Shown here: piece after piece, positions 7,348 through 15,292 of the stretch
How positions within the stretch are numbered: the stretch's first letter is position 1
Layout: each line of letters begins with the position of its first letter
From: Candidatus Parcubacteria bacterium
GTDB taxonomy: Bacteria > Patescibacteriota > Patescibacteriia > Patescibacteriales > UBA12075
DNA length: 15,963 bases
Direction of reading: 5' to 3'
Assembly: GCA_023140595.1 (NCBI GenBank)
Contig: JAGLLI010000034.1
Location: 1 to 15,963, forward strand
Translations under genes and position numbers: made by a program
Notes under the pieces: generated by a model
Seen by the model: the letters and a program-made list of their open reading frames with translations, nothing else
Told to the model about the DNA's origin: nothing
The model's database searches: none

Positions 7348-8394
7348 ATGAAAAATAAAATACTTGTCATAAAATCATCAAACACGAATATCAGTCCGCT
7401 CCTTGATTTGTTTAACGCGCTTGAAGAAAAAAATTATGAATTATTATTTTTGAATAATGACAAGACATTAAAAAATATATACATCTTGATAAAAATAATA
7501 TATTATAAATTTAAGTTTAAAATTAAAAATATTATCTGTTTTGGCATTTGGGAAAAAATTATTTTTACGCCTGTTGCCAAAATTTTAAAAATTAAAACAG
7601 TCTGGCTGGAATTGCCAAGAGAAAAAAAAGAAAAGTCAAATTTTATTTTAAATTTTTTGCTTAAAAAAATATCTCGGTTAGCAAAATTAATTGTTTTTAA
7701 AAAATGCGACAAAAATAATTTAATAAAACGCGAATTTGATTCAAAAAAAATCAGCTTTATAGCGCCTGGCATTAATTTGAAACAATGCGCGCGCCAAGAA
7801 AATATTTTTAATGACTTGGCAAAGAATAAAAATTCTCAATCGCAAAAAAAATTCTTTACTATCGGCACCGTTGCGAAACTTAATTCCGGACAGACAATAG
7901 AAGTATTATTCGGCGCTGTTAAAAAAGCGCTTGATGTTATTCCTAATTTGCAGATTATTATTATCGGAGAAGGGGAAGAAAGAAAAAAATTAACTTGGCT
8001 GGCTCAAAAAATGGAAATAGACAATTTAAGCTGGTTTGTAGGCGAGCAAACCCATTTAAAAAAATGGTTTGACGGATTTGATATTTTTTCAAGCGCGTGC
8101 GCAAATGCCGATTTGAATGATATTTTTGTTTTATTAAAAGCCATGAGCGCCGGACTGCCGATTATCAGCGTGGAAAATCACGGTTTTGATGATATTATTG
8201 AAGACAATAAAAACGGACTATTGTTGCCAAAAGACGATTCCGAATTTCTTGCCGGCGCGATTATAAAATTACAGCAGAATAAAATGTTAAGCAAAAATTT
8301 GGGACAAAACGCGAAAGACACGATACGGGATAGGATGAATTTGGATTTGATGGTAGAGGATTTTTTGGGGGTTTTGAGAGATGGTGATGGTTAA
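7348..8394 (+). CDS. Glycosyltransferase, GT4 fold, with an altered EX7E motif
   Basis: A 348-residue GT-B fold protein. The C-terminal half follows GT4: FFTIGTVAKLNSGQTIEVLF, IIIIGEGEERKKL (203-215), FVGEQTHLKKWFDGFDIFSSA (230-250), then VLLKAMSAGLPIISVENHG (261-279) and GLLLPKDD. GT4 enzymes transfer a sugar from an NDP- or lipid-linked donor. In the usual EX7E motif both Glu are replaced: aligned on LLxAMSAG, the positions are L256 and K264. The N-terminal acceptor domain is short, strongly basic and poor in recognisable motifs. It lies between the flippase and the RluA gene, probably in one operon. It may be an unusual or inactive GT4 member; overall fold assignment is firm. Confidence 0.82.
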   Translation: MKNKILVIKSSNTNISPLLDLFNALEEKNYELLFLNNDKTLKNIYILIKIIYYKFKFKIKNIICFGIWEKIIFTPVAKILKIKTVWLELPREKKEKSNFILNFLLKKISRLAKLIVFKKCDKNNLIKREFDSKKISFIAPGINLKQCARQENIFNDLAKNKNSQSQKKFFTIGTVAKLNSGQTIEVLFGAVKKALDVIPNLQIIIIGEGEERKKLTWLAQKMEIDNLSWFVGEQTHLKKWFDGFDIFSSACANADLNDIFVLLKAMSAGLPIISVENHGFDDIIEDNKNGLLLPKDDSEFLAGAIIKLQQNKMLSKNLGQNAKDTIRDRMNLDLMVEDFLGVLRDGDG

Positions 8395-8431
8395 TATTTA
8401 CAAATCCTCAAATCCATGCTAATAAATATAC

Positions 8432-9145
8432 ATGCACTACAAACTAATCAAAAAAAATAAAGATTATTTAATAGTTAATAAGCCGGCTGGGCTTTTGACG
8501 CATGGCGCCGGTCATATCAAGGAAAAATCTTTGGTTGATTCTTTATTGGCTGATCATCCGGAGCTTGCGGGAATCGGCGAGGATGATTTCCGTCCTGGTA
8601 TTATGCATCGATTGGATAAACTTGCTTCCGGGCTTATGGTTGTTGCATTGAACAATGAAAGTTTTTTTAATCTTAAAAGACAATTCCAGGAAAGAACAAT
8701 TAGCAAATACTACACCGCGCTTGTATTCGGCAGAATTATAAGCGAAGAATCTGAAATTAATTTTCCGATTATGCGCAGTCCCAAAGGCTATAAAATGGTG
8801 GCCTTGCCATTGACAAAAAATGGCAAAGCGAATTTTGACGGTCGCAACGCCAAAACCAAATTTGAAATCATTAAAAAATATATTAATTACACATTGTTAA
8901 AAGTAAAAACAGAAACCGGCAGAACCCATCAAGTCAGATGCCATTTTGCTGCCTACGGACACCCTCTTGTCGGCGATGATTTGTACGGAACCAGAAAAAC
9001 GAAATTAAAAAATAAAAAATTAAATTTAGATTGGATTTTTTTAGTTGCCGATGAATTGGGGTTTACAAATTTAAAAGGCGAAAGAAAAAAATATAAAATT
9101 GAGTTGCCAAAAGAATTGGAAAAATTTTTGGAAATAGTTAAATAA
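8432..9145 (+). CDS. RluA-family pseudouridine synthase
   Basis: RluA-type enzymes isomerise specific uridines in 23S rRNA or tRNA. The 237 residues contain the start YLIVNKPAGLLTHGAG (12-27), the catalytic motif RPGIMHRLDKLASGLMVVA with catalytic D62, and RTHQVRCHFAAYGHPLVGDD with LYG (164-186), all diagnostic. There is no N-terminal S4 RNA-binding domain, so it belongs to the short, catalytic-domain-only members and its target uridine cannot be assigned. It lies 37 bases after the glycosyltransferase and 19 before the CMP kinase; there is no Shine-Dalgarno. Confidence 0.95.
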   Translation: MHYKLIKKNKDYLIVNKPAGLLTHGAGHIKEKSLVDSLLADHPELAGIGEDDFRPGIMHRLDKLASGLMVVALNNESFFNLKRQFQERTISKYYTALVFGRIISEESEINFPIMRSPKGYKMVALPLTKNGKANFDGRNAKTKFEIIKKYINYTLLKVKTETGRTHQVRCHFAAYGHPLVGDDLYGTRKTKLKNKKLNLDWIFLVADELGFTNLKGERKKYKIELPKELEKFLEIVK

Positions 9146-9164
9146 TTTTGAAAATTAAATTTTT

Positions 9165-9725
9165 ATGATTATTAGCATAAGCGGAACAATGGGATCAGGG
9201 AAAAGCACTCTTGCCAAAAGACTCGCAAAAAAATTAAACTTTGATTATTTTTACATGGGGCAAATTTTTCGCGATTTGGCAAAAAAAAGAAACATTAATT
9301 TAAGAAAATACTTGGAGCTTGGAGAAACAGACGAGAAAATAGACAAAGAAGTGGATGATTATCAAAAAAAACTATCAAAAACAAATGATAATTTTGTAAT
9401 TGACGGCCGCGTTTCTTTTTATATTATTCCAAAATCAATTAAATTATATATCTATTCAAATATAGAAGTCGGGGCTGAAAGAATTTTTAGCGATTTGAAA
9501 AACAACCCTTTGCGAAATGAAGGAAATTTTAAAAGCGCTAAAGAAGTGGAAAAAGAGATTAAAAAAAGGCTGAAAACAGATAAAAAAAGATATAAAAAAT
9601 ATTATAATATTAATGTTTTTAACCCTGATAACTTTGATTTAGCAATTGACACAAGCAATTTATCCCGTGAAGAAGTATTTAATATTGCCTATGATTACAT
9701 AAAGAATTATCACTTCACCGCCTAG
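9165..9725 (+). CDS. cmk: Cytidylate kinase, archaeal-type (P-loop NMP kinase)
   Basis: The enzyme phosphorylates CMP/dCMP with ATP. The Walker A motif is GTMGSGKST at 7-15, followed by YFYMGQIFRDLAKKRNI (28-44), the DGR motif (80-82) that contacts the nucleotide, and an Arg/Lys-rich lid region ending YYNINVFNPDNFDLAIDTS (146-164). The order and the 186-residue length match the short archaeal-type cytidylate kinases rather than the roughly 220-residue Cmk of E. coli; such genes are common in Patescibacteria. The last codons and the TAG stop lie in the left arm of a hairpin terminator, so the C-terminus may have been set by insertion of that element. Related adenylate kinases cannot be excluded by eye. 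Confidence 0.85.
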   Translation: MIISISGTMGSGKSTLAKRLAKKLNFDYFYMGQIFRDLAKKRNINLRKYLELGETDEKIDKEVDDYQKKLSKTNDNFVIDGRVSFYIIPKSIKLYIYSNIEVGAERIFSDLKNNPLRNEGNFKSAKEVEKEIKKRLKTDKKRYKKYYNINVFNPDNFDLAIDTSNLSREEVFNIAYDYIKNYHFTA

Positions 9726-9752
9726 GCATTAATGCCTAGGCTACATTTTTTT
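9720..9752 (+). terminator. Intrinsic terminator overlapping the cmk stop codon
   Basis: A perfect 22-base inverted repeat (GCCTAGGCAT-TA-ATGCCTAGGC) covers the TAG stop and is followed after 4 bases by T7. It would end the flippase-to-cmk operon. Confidence 0.75.
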
Positions 9753-9854
9753 AATCCAGCTAAAGCTGTATATTTTTTATTGACGTTTTTATACATAGCC
9801 CGATTTATCGGGCTTACAAAATTATCAATTTAGCCCTGGCATTCATGCCTGGGC
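9720..9854 (+). repeat. Cluster of REP-like hairpins between convergent cmk and valS
   Basis: The 148-base gap carries three sizeable hairpins: 9720-9741 (GCCTAGGCAT arms), 9797-9814 (AGCCCGAT arms) and 9833-9854 (GCCCTGGCAT / ATGCCTGGGC, one mismatch), plus a small CAGCT-AA-AGCTG hairpin near 9755. The first and third are variants of the same element. Read on the minus strand the first is preceded by GTAG and the second by GTAA, resembling the foot tetranucleotide of REP sequences mobilised by RAYT transposases. No transposase gene is in the window. The REP assignment is inference. Confidence 0.55.
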
Positions 9855-9873
9855 GGCGATGTGGCAATAACTG

Positions 9874-12507
9874 TTAAAATCCCAACTCCCCAATCTCTTT
9901 TTCCAATCTCCCCAATTTATCTTTCTCCTGCTTAACAATCATTTCCGGCGCGCGCTCAACAAAATTTTTATTAGCCAATTTGTTTTTTATAATTTTAATC
10001 TGTTTTTCCAAATTAATTTTTTCTTTTTTTATTCTTGCTTCTTCCTTTTCTTTATCAATCGCGCCGATTAAATAAATAATTACATCAGCTACTACTATTT
10101 TAATTTCGCCAACAATCTCTTCGCCGCTTTTCTTAACTTCTAGCTCCTCTATTCCTGTACGCATGCCTTTTATTAAGCTTTCATTCCTCCGAATCAATTC
10201 AACGCACTCACCAGCATGAATTACAGCTTTAACTTTACGACTAGGTTCAATTTTATTCTCTAAACGAGCATTGCGAATTGCCTTGATAAGATGCACTACT
10301 AAAGTAAAATCAGAAAGGCTATTCTTGTCATTAATATCATATGCATATTTAATATTTAAATAACATTTTACATCAGGCCATTTTGATATTATTAAAAAAT
10401 CCTCATAGCTCAATTTTTTCCAAATAGTCTCAGTTACGAAAGGAATAAAAGGATGCCATAATTTGAGCAAATCTCTTAAAATCATGCCTAATACTTTATT
10501 TTTCTCTGTACCGCTATCAAACTTAGTAGCTTCTATGTACCAATCAGCTAACTCATTCCATGTAAATTCTCTAAGCCTTTCCCCTGCTTGAGAAAATTGA
10601 TAATTATTCAAATCATCCGTTACTAAAGATATTAACATAAACATCTTTTGTAAAATCCAATAATCGGCACTGGTTAATTTTTTTTGATTAAGTTCATAAT
10701 TCGTAATTTGTAATTCGTAATTCGTAATTACATATCTTGATATATTCCAAAGCTTATTCACCATATTCCTGAACCCCGCGATTTTTTCTTCGCTTAAATT
10801 CATGTCATTTCCCGGAGTAGCGCCGATTATTGTTGACAGGCGCGCCGCGTCAGTGCCGTATTTTTCAATCATATCCAAAGGCTCAATACCGTTGCCCTTG
10901 GATTTGCTCATTTTTTTTCCTTTTTCATCGCGAATAAGGCCGGTAAAATATAAATTTTTAAAAGGAATTTTTCCTGTTCGGTACAAACTCAAAATTATCA
11001 TGCGAAAAGCCCAAAAAGGCAGAATATCCCGACCCATTACCATTGTGTCGCTAGGATAAAATTCTTTAAAATCGTCACCACCCGGAAAACCAAGCGCCGT
11101 ATAAGCCCACTGCCCAGACGAAAACCAAGTATCAAAAGTATCGGAATCCTGAACCCAGCCATTTCCTTCCGGTTTATCTGCTCCAACGTAAATTTTTTCT
11201 TTTTTGTTAATTGTTGCCCCATACCACGCCGGAATTCTCGGACCCCACCAAATTTGCCGTGAGATACACCAGTCATGAACATTATCAATCCAGGAAAGCA
11301 TAACATCCTTAAATTTTTCCGGATAAATATTTATTTTGCCGCTCTCAATCGCTTTGCGCGCTTCTTTTTTTAAAGAAAAATTCTTATGATCAACATTAAC
11401 AAACCATTGCTCGGAAACCAAAGGCTCAATCGCTGTTTTACAGCGCTCGCACACTGATAAATTATTAATAAAATCCTCTTCTTTTTCTATCAGCCCCTGT
11501 TCTTTTAACTTTTCAACTATCATTTCCCGCGCCGCTAACACGGTTTTGCCTGAAAATTCTCCAAAATTTTTATTAATTTTACCGTCTTCATTAATTACTT
11601 TAACTATTTTCAAATCATTTTCTTGCGCCATCTGCCAATCAATTGCTGAATGCGCCGGAGTTACGCCAAGCGCTCCAGTGCCGAATTTCATATCAACATT
11701 TCTATCGGCAATAATTTTAATTTCTAATTTAACTCCACAAAAATCAGCTTGATAAATTTTCCCGATATATTTTTTATAACGCTCGTCTTTGGGGTTAACC
11801 GCAACCGCCGTATCTCCCAATTTTGTTTCCAATCTGGTAGTGGCAATCAAAATCGGAAAATTTTTATCATATGTAAAATAATATAATTTCGCCTGCTGTT
11901 CTTCGTGCTCAACTTCAACATCAGCCAAGGCGCTGGCGCAGCGCGGACACCAATTAATAATTCTTTCTCCGCGATAAATCATCCTGTTTCCCTGCGCGTC
12001 AACCTCGTTATACATATCAACAAAAGTTTTTAAAACCTGTTTAACGATTTTTGGATCCAAAGTAAATTTTTCCTTGTCCCAATCAGCGGACAAGCCAATC
12101 TTTTTTTCCTGACTGCGCATATAATTCGCCCGATCAATGCAAAAATCATAGACTTCATCATAAAATTTATCCCTGCCCAAATCATGGCGATTAATATTTC
12201 GTTCTTTTTTTATTTTCTTTTCATAGACTACCTGAGTCTGGATGCCGGCGTGATCTTTTCCCGGTAAAAGCAAAACCTTTTTGCCAAGCATGCGCTGATA
12301 ACGCCCCATTAAATCCATAACAACATAACCGGAAACATGCCCCAAATGCAATTCGCCGTTAGAGTTTGGTGGCGGCAAAACATTGCAATAAACTCCTTTT
12401 GTATTTTTCAAATTCTCAGGCTGAAAAACGCCGGATTCCTCCCACTTCCTATAAATCACGTCTTCATATTTATCCGGCTCATAAGCCTTTGGTATTTCTT
12501 TTGGCAT
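9874..12507 (-). CDS. valS: Valyl-tRNA synthetase
   Basis: Class I synthetase charging tRNA-Val. At 877 residues it has full family length. Visible are the HIGH motif as HLGH (54-57) in PNSNGELHLGHV, the zinc-like Cys pair NWCPRCASALADVEVEHEE, the editing-domain ATTRLETKLGDTAVAV, the ValRS signature DWCISRQIWWGPRIPAWY, the KMSKS loop at 532-536 in GKKMSKSKGNGIEPLDMI, the anticodon domain, and the C-terminal coiled-coil arm with FVERAPEMIVKQEKDKL. WWGPRIPAWY and the arm distinguish ValRS from IleRS and LeuRS. The linker at residues about 593-605 is encoded by a heptanucleotide tandem repeat. Convergent with cmk at its 3' end; about 227 bases of non-coding, repeat-bearing DNA precede it. The ATG has no Shine-Dalgarno and follows an AT-only hairpin. 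Confidence 0.98.
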   Translation of the reverse strand: MPKEIPKAYEPDKYEDVIYRKWEESGVFQPENLKNTKGVYCNVLPPPNSNGELHLGHVSGYVVMDLMGRYQRMLGKKVLLLPGKDHAGIQTQVVYEKKIKKERNINRHDLGRDKFYDEVYDFCIDRANYMRSQEKKIGLSADWDKEKFTLDPKIVKQVLKTFVDMYNEVDAQGNRMIYRGERIINWCPRCASALADVEVEHEEQQAKLYYFTYDKNFPILIATTRLETKLGDTAVAVNPKDERYKKYIGKIYQADFCGVKLEIKIIADRNVDMKFGTGALGVTPAHSAIDWQMAQENDLKIVKVINEDGKINKNFGEFSGKTVLAAREMIVEKLKEQGLIEKEEDFINNLSVCERCKTAIEPLVSEQWFVNVDHKNFSLKKEARKAIESGKINIYPEKFKDVMLSWIDNVHDWCISRQIWWGPRIPAWYGATINKKEKIYVGADKPEGNGWVQDSDTFDTWFSSGQWAYTALGFPGGDDFKEFYPSDTMVMGRDILPFWAFRMIILSLYRTGKIPFKNLYFTGLIRDEKGKKMSKSKGNGIEPLDMIEKYGTDAARLSTIIGATPGNDMNLSEEKIAGFRNMVNKLWNISRYVITNYELQITNYELNQKKLTSADYWILQKMFMLISLVTDDLNNYQFSQAGERLREFTWNELADWYIEATKFDSGTEKNKVLGMILRDLLKLWHPFIPFVTETIWKKLSYEDFLIISKWPDVKCYLNIKYAYDINDKNSLSDFTLVVHLIKAIRNARLENKIEPSRKVKAVIHAGECVELIRRNESLIKGMRTGIEELEVKKSGEEIVGEIKIVVADVIIYLIGAIDKEKEEARIKKEKINLEKQIKIIKNKLANKNFVERAPEMIVKQEKDKLGRLEKEIGELGF
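10695..10729 (-). repeat. Five-unit heptanucleotide tandem repeat inside valS
   Basis: On the minus strand five 7-base units read AATTACG, AATTACG, AATTACA, AATTACG, AATTATG. As 7 is not a multiple of 3, the peptide period is 7 residues per 21 bases, giving ITNYELQ then ITNYELN. The insert lies in the variable linker between the KMSKS region and the anticodon domain, after NISRYV, and keeps the frame open. Confidence 0.85.
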
Positions 12508-12515
12508 AATTTTAT

Positions 12516-12537
12516 ATTAATTTTTTTAAAAATTAAT
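12516..12537 (-). promoter_or_regulatory. AT-only hairpin directly before the valS start
   Basis: A perfect 10-bp inverted repeat (ATTAATTTTT / AAAAATTAAT, 2-base spacer) ends 8 bases before the valS ATG. It is made only of A and T, so it would be weak in RNA and its role, if any, is unknown. Confidence 0.3.
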
Positions 12538-12555
12538 GACTATTTTTAACTATTT

Positions 12556-12727
12556 TTCTGTTCTATTTAAAATATTTTAAAATACTAATTTTAGATAAAA
12601 AATAAGCCCGTGTATTCAAAAACTATATTTATGTGTTCTTCTTCTGTTCTATTTAAAATATTTTAAAACGCTAATTTTAGATAAAAAACAAACTCATGTA
12701 TTCAAAAGCTGTATTTGTGTGTTCTTC
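12556..12727. repeat. Non-coding 86-bp direct tandem duplication upstream of valS
   Basis: Two adjacent 86-base units (12556-12641 and 12642-12727) align without gaps and differ at 9 positions, all of them transitions. Each holds the palindrome TTTAAAATATTTTAAA and, on the minus strand, a TTGAAT box upstream of TATCTAAAAT that could serve as a poor promoter for valS. No open frame of note crosses it. It fills most of the gap between the AlbA_2 gene and valS. Confidence 0.9.
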
Positions 12728-12734
12728 TTATTAT

Positions 12735-14426
12735 TTATTTTATTAATCTCCAAAACGCGGTACCAGACCTAGATTTGCCATCAAAAAATATCTTTTTTTC
12801 TTGCCTTAATTCATCTAATAAAATATTTATTTTTTTATTATTTAATCTATTTTCAAACAACTCTTTAAATTCGCTCATCCTGCCTTTTTTATATTGTTTG
12901 AAATAATTTAACAAAACTTGTTTTTGCTGTTCCTTGCTTAACCATTTTTTCCGTGTGTACTCGCTTTTTCTGTCAATAAATTCATAAAAATTTTTTGATA
13001 ACAAATATTTAATTCCACTTGTTCTGCCTATTTTTTCTATTATTCCATTTTTAACAAAAAATTTTATTCTTTCTTTGTCGTTGCTTATTCCATTTCTTCT
13101 AATTTCTTCCAACACTAAAAAATCTTTTATTTGAAAATTAACCTGTTTTTCATTTGATATTTTTTCTAAAAAGTATACAAAATTTATATCTTTAATTTTT
13201 GTTGGTATATTTAAAATAATATCATCGCCACTCTCAAAAAAAGGCGAACCTTTTCCGTCTTTAATATTTTTTTCAAAAATTCTATCCAATCCGATTCCCG
13301 ATCTTTCAACCAAACCGATTTTTTCCAACACTTCCATAAGCAATCTATTGCGCCACTTTCCTTCCGCAAAAAGCGCATTTTCAACTGTAACTCCATTTAC
13401 AAACCCACCAGGACTTTTTATTTTAAAATCATCAGGGCTAAATTTAATAAACACCGGCTCAGTCCTATTAAAATATTCTCTATGCGCAAAAGCGTTTAAA
13501 ATTGCTTCTCTTGTTGATTTTTCATCATATGCCCAAATATCAAGTTCAATAAAACCTTGTTTAAAAGGAGTTCTGATATTGCGTACTTCTATAATTTTCC
13601 AAATTTTATCAAATGCCAACAAAAAAGGTTTTCTGATATTTTTTCTAAAATCAGCATCTAATTTTTCTTTGTTTCGCCATTCAATAATAAATTCCGAATT
13701 AGCAAAATTTCTAGCTAAAACTTTTTCAGATCCAAGCAATAGCACGCTTGCATTAGTTAACTTATTTTTATCTTTTAATAATAATTTTTCCAATACTTCA
13801 TTATCGCTTAATTTTAAGAATTCTTGATTTCCTGATTTTTTAGCCCATTTTTCTTTTAGCATTTTAATAGCGTTCAAATCTAAATCTTCTATTGTTGCTG
13901 TATCACAAAATTTAGCAGAATAATCATTTTGTTTTTCATTTAAAATATCCGTCAAAGTACTTTTATCCATTTCCACCAATTGTTCACAGTTTCGCATTAA
14001 GGGGATTCCATAAAACTTAAAAACATCAGCAATCGGTCTTGATGGTATTTCTATAATTTGAATCTTTTTGTTATTTTTAAACAATTCAATTATATCAATT
14101 TTACAATTTAATTTTTGGTAAATTTGTTCTTTTGCTTGTTTAATATTTTGAATTGCGCTTGTGCCAACCACACCTCTTTTTCCTGTTTGAAGATTTATTT
14201 TATCAGTTACGCCTAAAATCAATTTTCCGCCGCCTTCATTGCCAATAGCCACGCAGTAGGCATAAATTGATTGTTTATTTTCTTTACCTTTTTTCGTTTT
14301 TCCCAAAACAGAAAACTGATTCTTGGCTTCTTTAAACTCAAGAATTTCATTTTCGTCATTTACGGATAATAGTTTTTCTAAATCCTCTTGTTGCATATTT
14401 TCCAACTTTTTATAAATGCCTTTCAT
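12735..14426 (-). CDS. AlbA_2 (Schlafen-type) and HATPase_c_4 domain protein (COG2865-like)
   Basis: The N-terminal domain shows the AlbA_2 pattern: ENEILEFKEA (26-34), then YCVAIGNEGGGKLILGVTD (57-75). The middle carries the GHKL-type ATPase domain: STREAILNAFAHREY with Glu307 and Asn311 (N-box), SPGGF (338-342) and RSGIGLDRIF (375-384). The C-terminal 150 residues are Lys-rich and look like winged-helix segments. Such proteins are often annotated as RecG-like or as transcriptional regulators; nucleic-acid binding with ATP-dependent action is expected, and some relatives occur in defence loci, but no function is proven. At 563 residues it is complete. It follows the RNA-ligase-like gene on the same strand with 93 bases between. 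The start gives a full AlbA_2 domain; M11 is a possible alternative. Confidence 0.85.
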   Translation of the reverse strand: MKGIYKKLENMQQEDLEKLLSVNDENEILEFKEAKNQFSVLGKTKKGKENKQSIYAYCVAIGNEGGGKLILGVTDKINLQTGKRGVVGTSAIQNIKQAKEQIYQKLNCKIDIIELFKNNKKIQIIEIPSRPIADVFKFYGIPLMRNCEQLVEMDKSTLTDILNEKQNDYSAKFCDTATIEDLDLNAIKMLKEKWAKKSGNQEFLKLSDNEVLEKLLLKDKNKLTNASVLLLGSEKVLARNFANSEFIIEWRNKEKLDADFRKNIRKPFLLAFDKIWKIIEVRNIRTPFKQGFIELDIWAYDEKSTREAILNAFAHREYFNRTEPVFIKFSPDDFKIKSPGGFVNGVTVENALFAEGKWRNRLLMEVLEKIGLVERSGIGLDRIFEKNIKDGKGSPFFESGDDIILNIPTKIKDINFVYFLEKISNEKQVNFQIKDFLVLEEIRRNGISNDKERIKFFVKNGIIEKIGRTSGIKYLLSKNFYEFIDRKSEYTRKKWLSKEQQKQVLLNYFKQYKKGRMSEFKELFENRLNNKKINILLDELRQEKKIFFDGKSRSGTAFWRLIK

Positions 14427-14519
14427 TTCTAATTAATCAACTTTGCAAATATTTTTTTCTTTAATCATAGCTATATGTTATCATAGGAAAACTGAAATGT
14501 AAAATATTGCAAAAAATTA

Positions 14520-15146
14520 TCAATGCCTTCTTCCTTCATACCAATCAAACATATCCCTCCGCAATTTGGCCATTCTTTTTCCGTCAGGGTGATAAAAAAC
14601 CAAGCCTTCGGCTTTTGCTTTTTCCAGCCCGAGATTTTGATTAAACAATGACGGCAGATCTTTAAACCAATTTGAAATTGATTCAAAATCTTTTGGATAT
14701 TGATTTTTTATCCAGCTTCGCCAATGAGATTTTCTTAGCAAATAATTAAACGGCACAAATAAATTCCCTGTTATTTTGTGAGGATTTCCATTGAAAAGCT
14801 CGCCCACCAGCTCTCCATAATAATCTCCGTCTTCAATCCCGCTCAGCCAGCCCTTTTGAATCGCTTTTGCGATTCCTTCCATACATGCCCCGTCCCATCT
14901 GGTTTGAATTACTGATGGCGGAAAAATAAATTTTTCATTTTTTCTATTGAATATTTGCGCTATTTTCCCATCCTTAATACGCAAACAAATATTTGTCCCA
15001 TCAATTTTATCAACCGCCTTTACACCCTCGTCATTAAAAACCCATTCATAGTCAGTGTCAATTTTTGAGGTAAGCAGATAATCTTCGCCAACCATCTCGC
15101 GCGTAAACGGCGTATGCAACTTTGGAAAATCTTTTATTTCTTGCAT
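14520..15146 (-). CDS. RNA-ligase-like covalent nucleotidyltransferase
   Basis: The 208 residues carry the ordered motifs of the ligase/capping superfamily: motif I KIDGTN (47-52) with Lys47 as the expected AMP-carrying residue, FNRKNEKF (66-73), motif III-like YYGELVGE (109-116), motif IV EGLVFY (180-185) and motif V-like MAKLRR (192-197), where the second Lys of the usual KxK is Arg. There is no OB-fold or other C-terminal domain, which favours a small RNA ligase over a DNA ligase. The reaction would be ATP-dependent joining or repair of nucleic-acid ends; the substrate is unknown. It is divergent from the coiled-coil gene and upstream of the AlbA_2 gene on the same strand, so a shared transcript is possible. 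No Shine-Dalgarno is seen. Confidence 0.8.
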   Translation of the reverse strand: MQEIKDFPKLHTPFTREMVGEDYLLTSKIDTDYEWVFNDEGVKAVDKIDGTNICLRIKDGKIAQIFNRKNEKFIFPPSVIQTRWDGACMEGIAKAIQKGWLSGIEDGDYYGELVGELFNGNPHKITGNLFVPFNYLLRKSHWRSWIKNQYPKDFESISNWFKDLPSLFNQNLGLEKAKAEGLVFYHPDGKRMAKLRRDMFDWYEGRRH

Positions 15147-15234
15147 ATGTTTAATATATTAATATTTATATTTTTTATATTATCATAAAAACAAAAATAA
15201 AAACAGGGACATAAATTCAGCCAAATAATAAAAT

Positions 15235-15263
15235 TTGACATCAAATTAAATATCTGATAAATT
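15235..15263 (+). promoter_or_regulatory. Promoter of the small coiled-coil gene
   Basis: A perfect TTGACA at 15235-15240, a 17-base spacer and TAAATT (4 of 6 matches) at 15258-15263 precede the ATG at 15293 by about 30 bases, implying a short leader without a Shine-Dalgarno. Confidence 0.55.
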
Positions 15264-15292
15264 TAATATGTAATCAAACAAAAAAAATAATT

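Noticed and set aside
9797..9814. The AGCCCGAT hairpin as an independent terminator.
   Set aside because: No T-tract follows the stem on either strand, so it is listed only as part of the repeat cluster.
12556..12727. The tandem 86-bp units as a possible CRISPR array.
   Set aside because: Only two directly adjoining units exist, with no unique spacers between short repeats and no cas genes nearby.
12756..12765. TGGTACCGCG on the minus strand, an exact match to the T-box core TGGNACCGCG, upstream of valS on the same strand.
   Set aside because: It encodes SGTA in the conserved-looking C-terminus of the AlbA_2 protein, lies about 250 bases before valS, and is followed by AT-rich sequence with no complementary CGCGG arm and no terminator hairpin, so it is most likely coincidence.
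13348..13827. A 159-residue plus-strand open frame opposite the AlbA_2 gene.
   Set aside because: The opposite strand carries clear AlbA_2/HATPase motifs; this frame has none and no start context.
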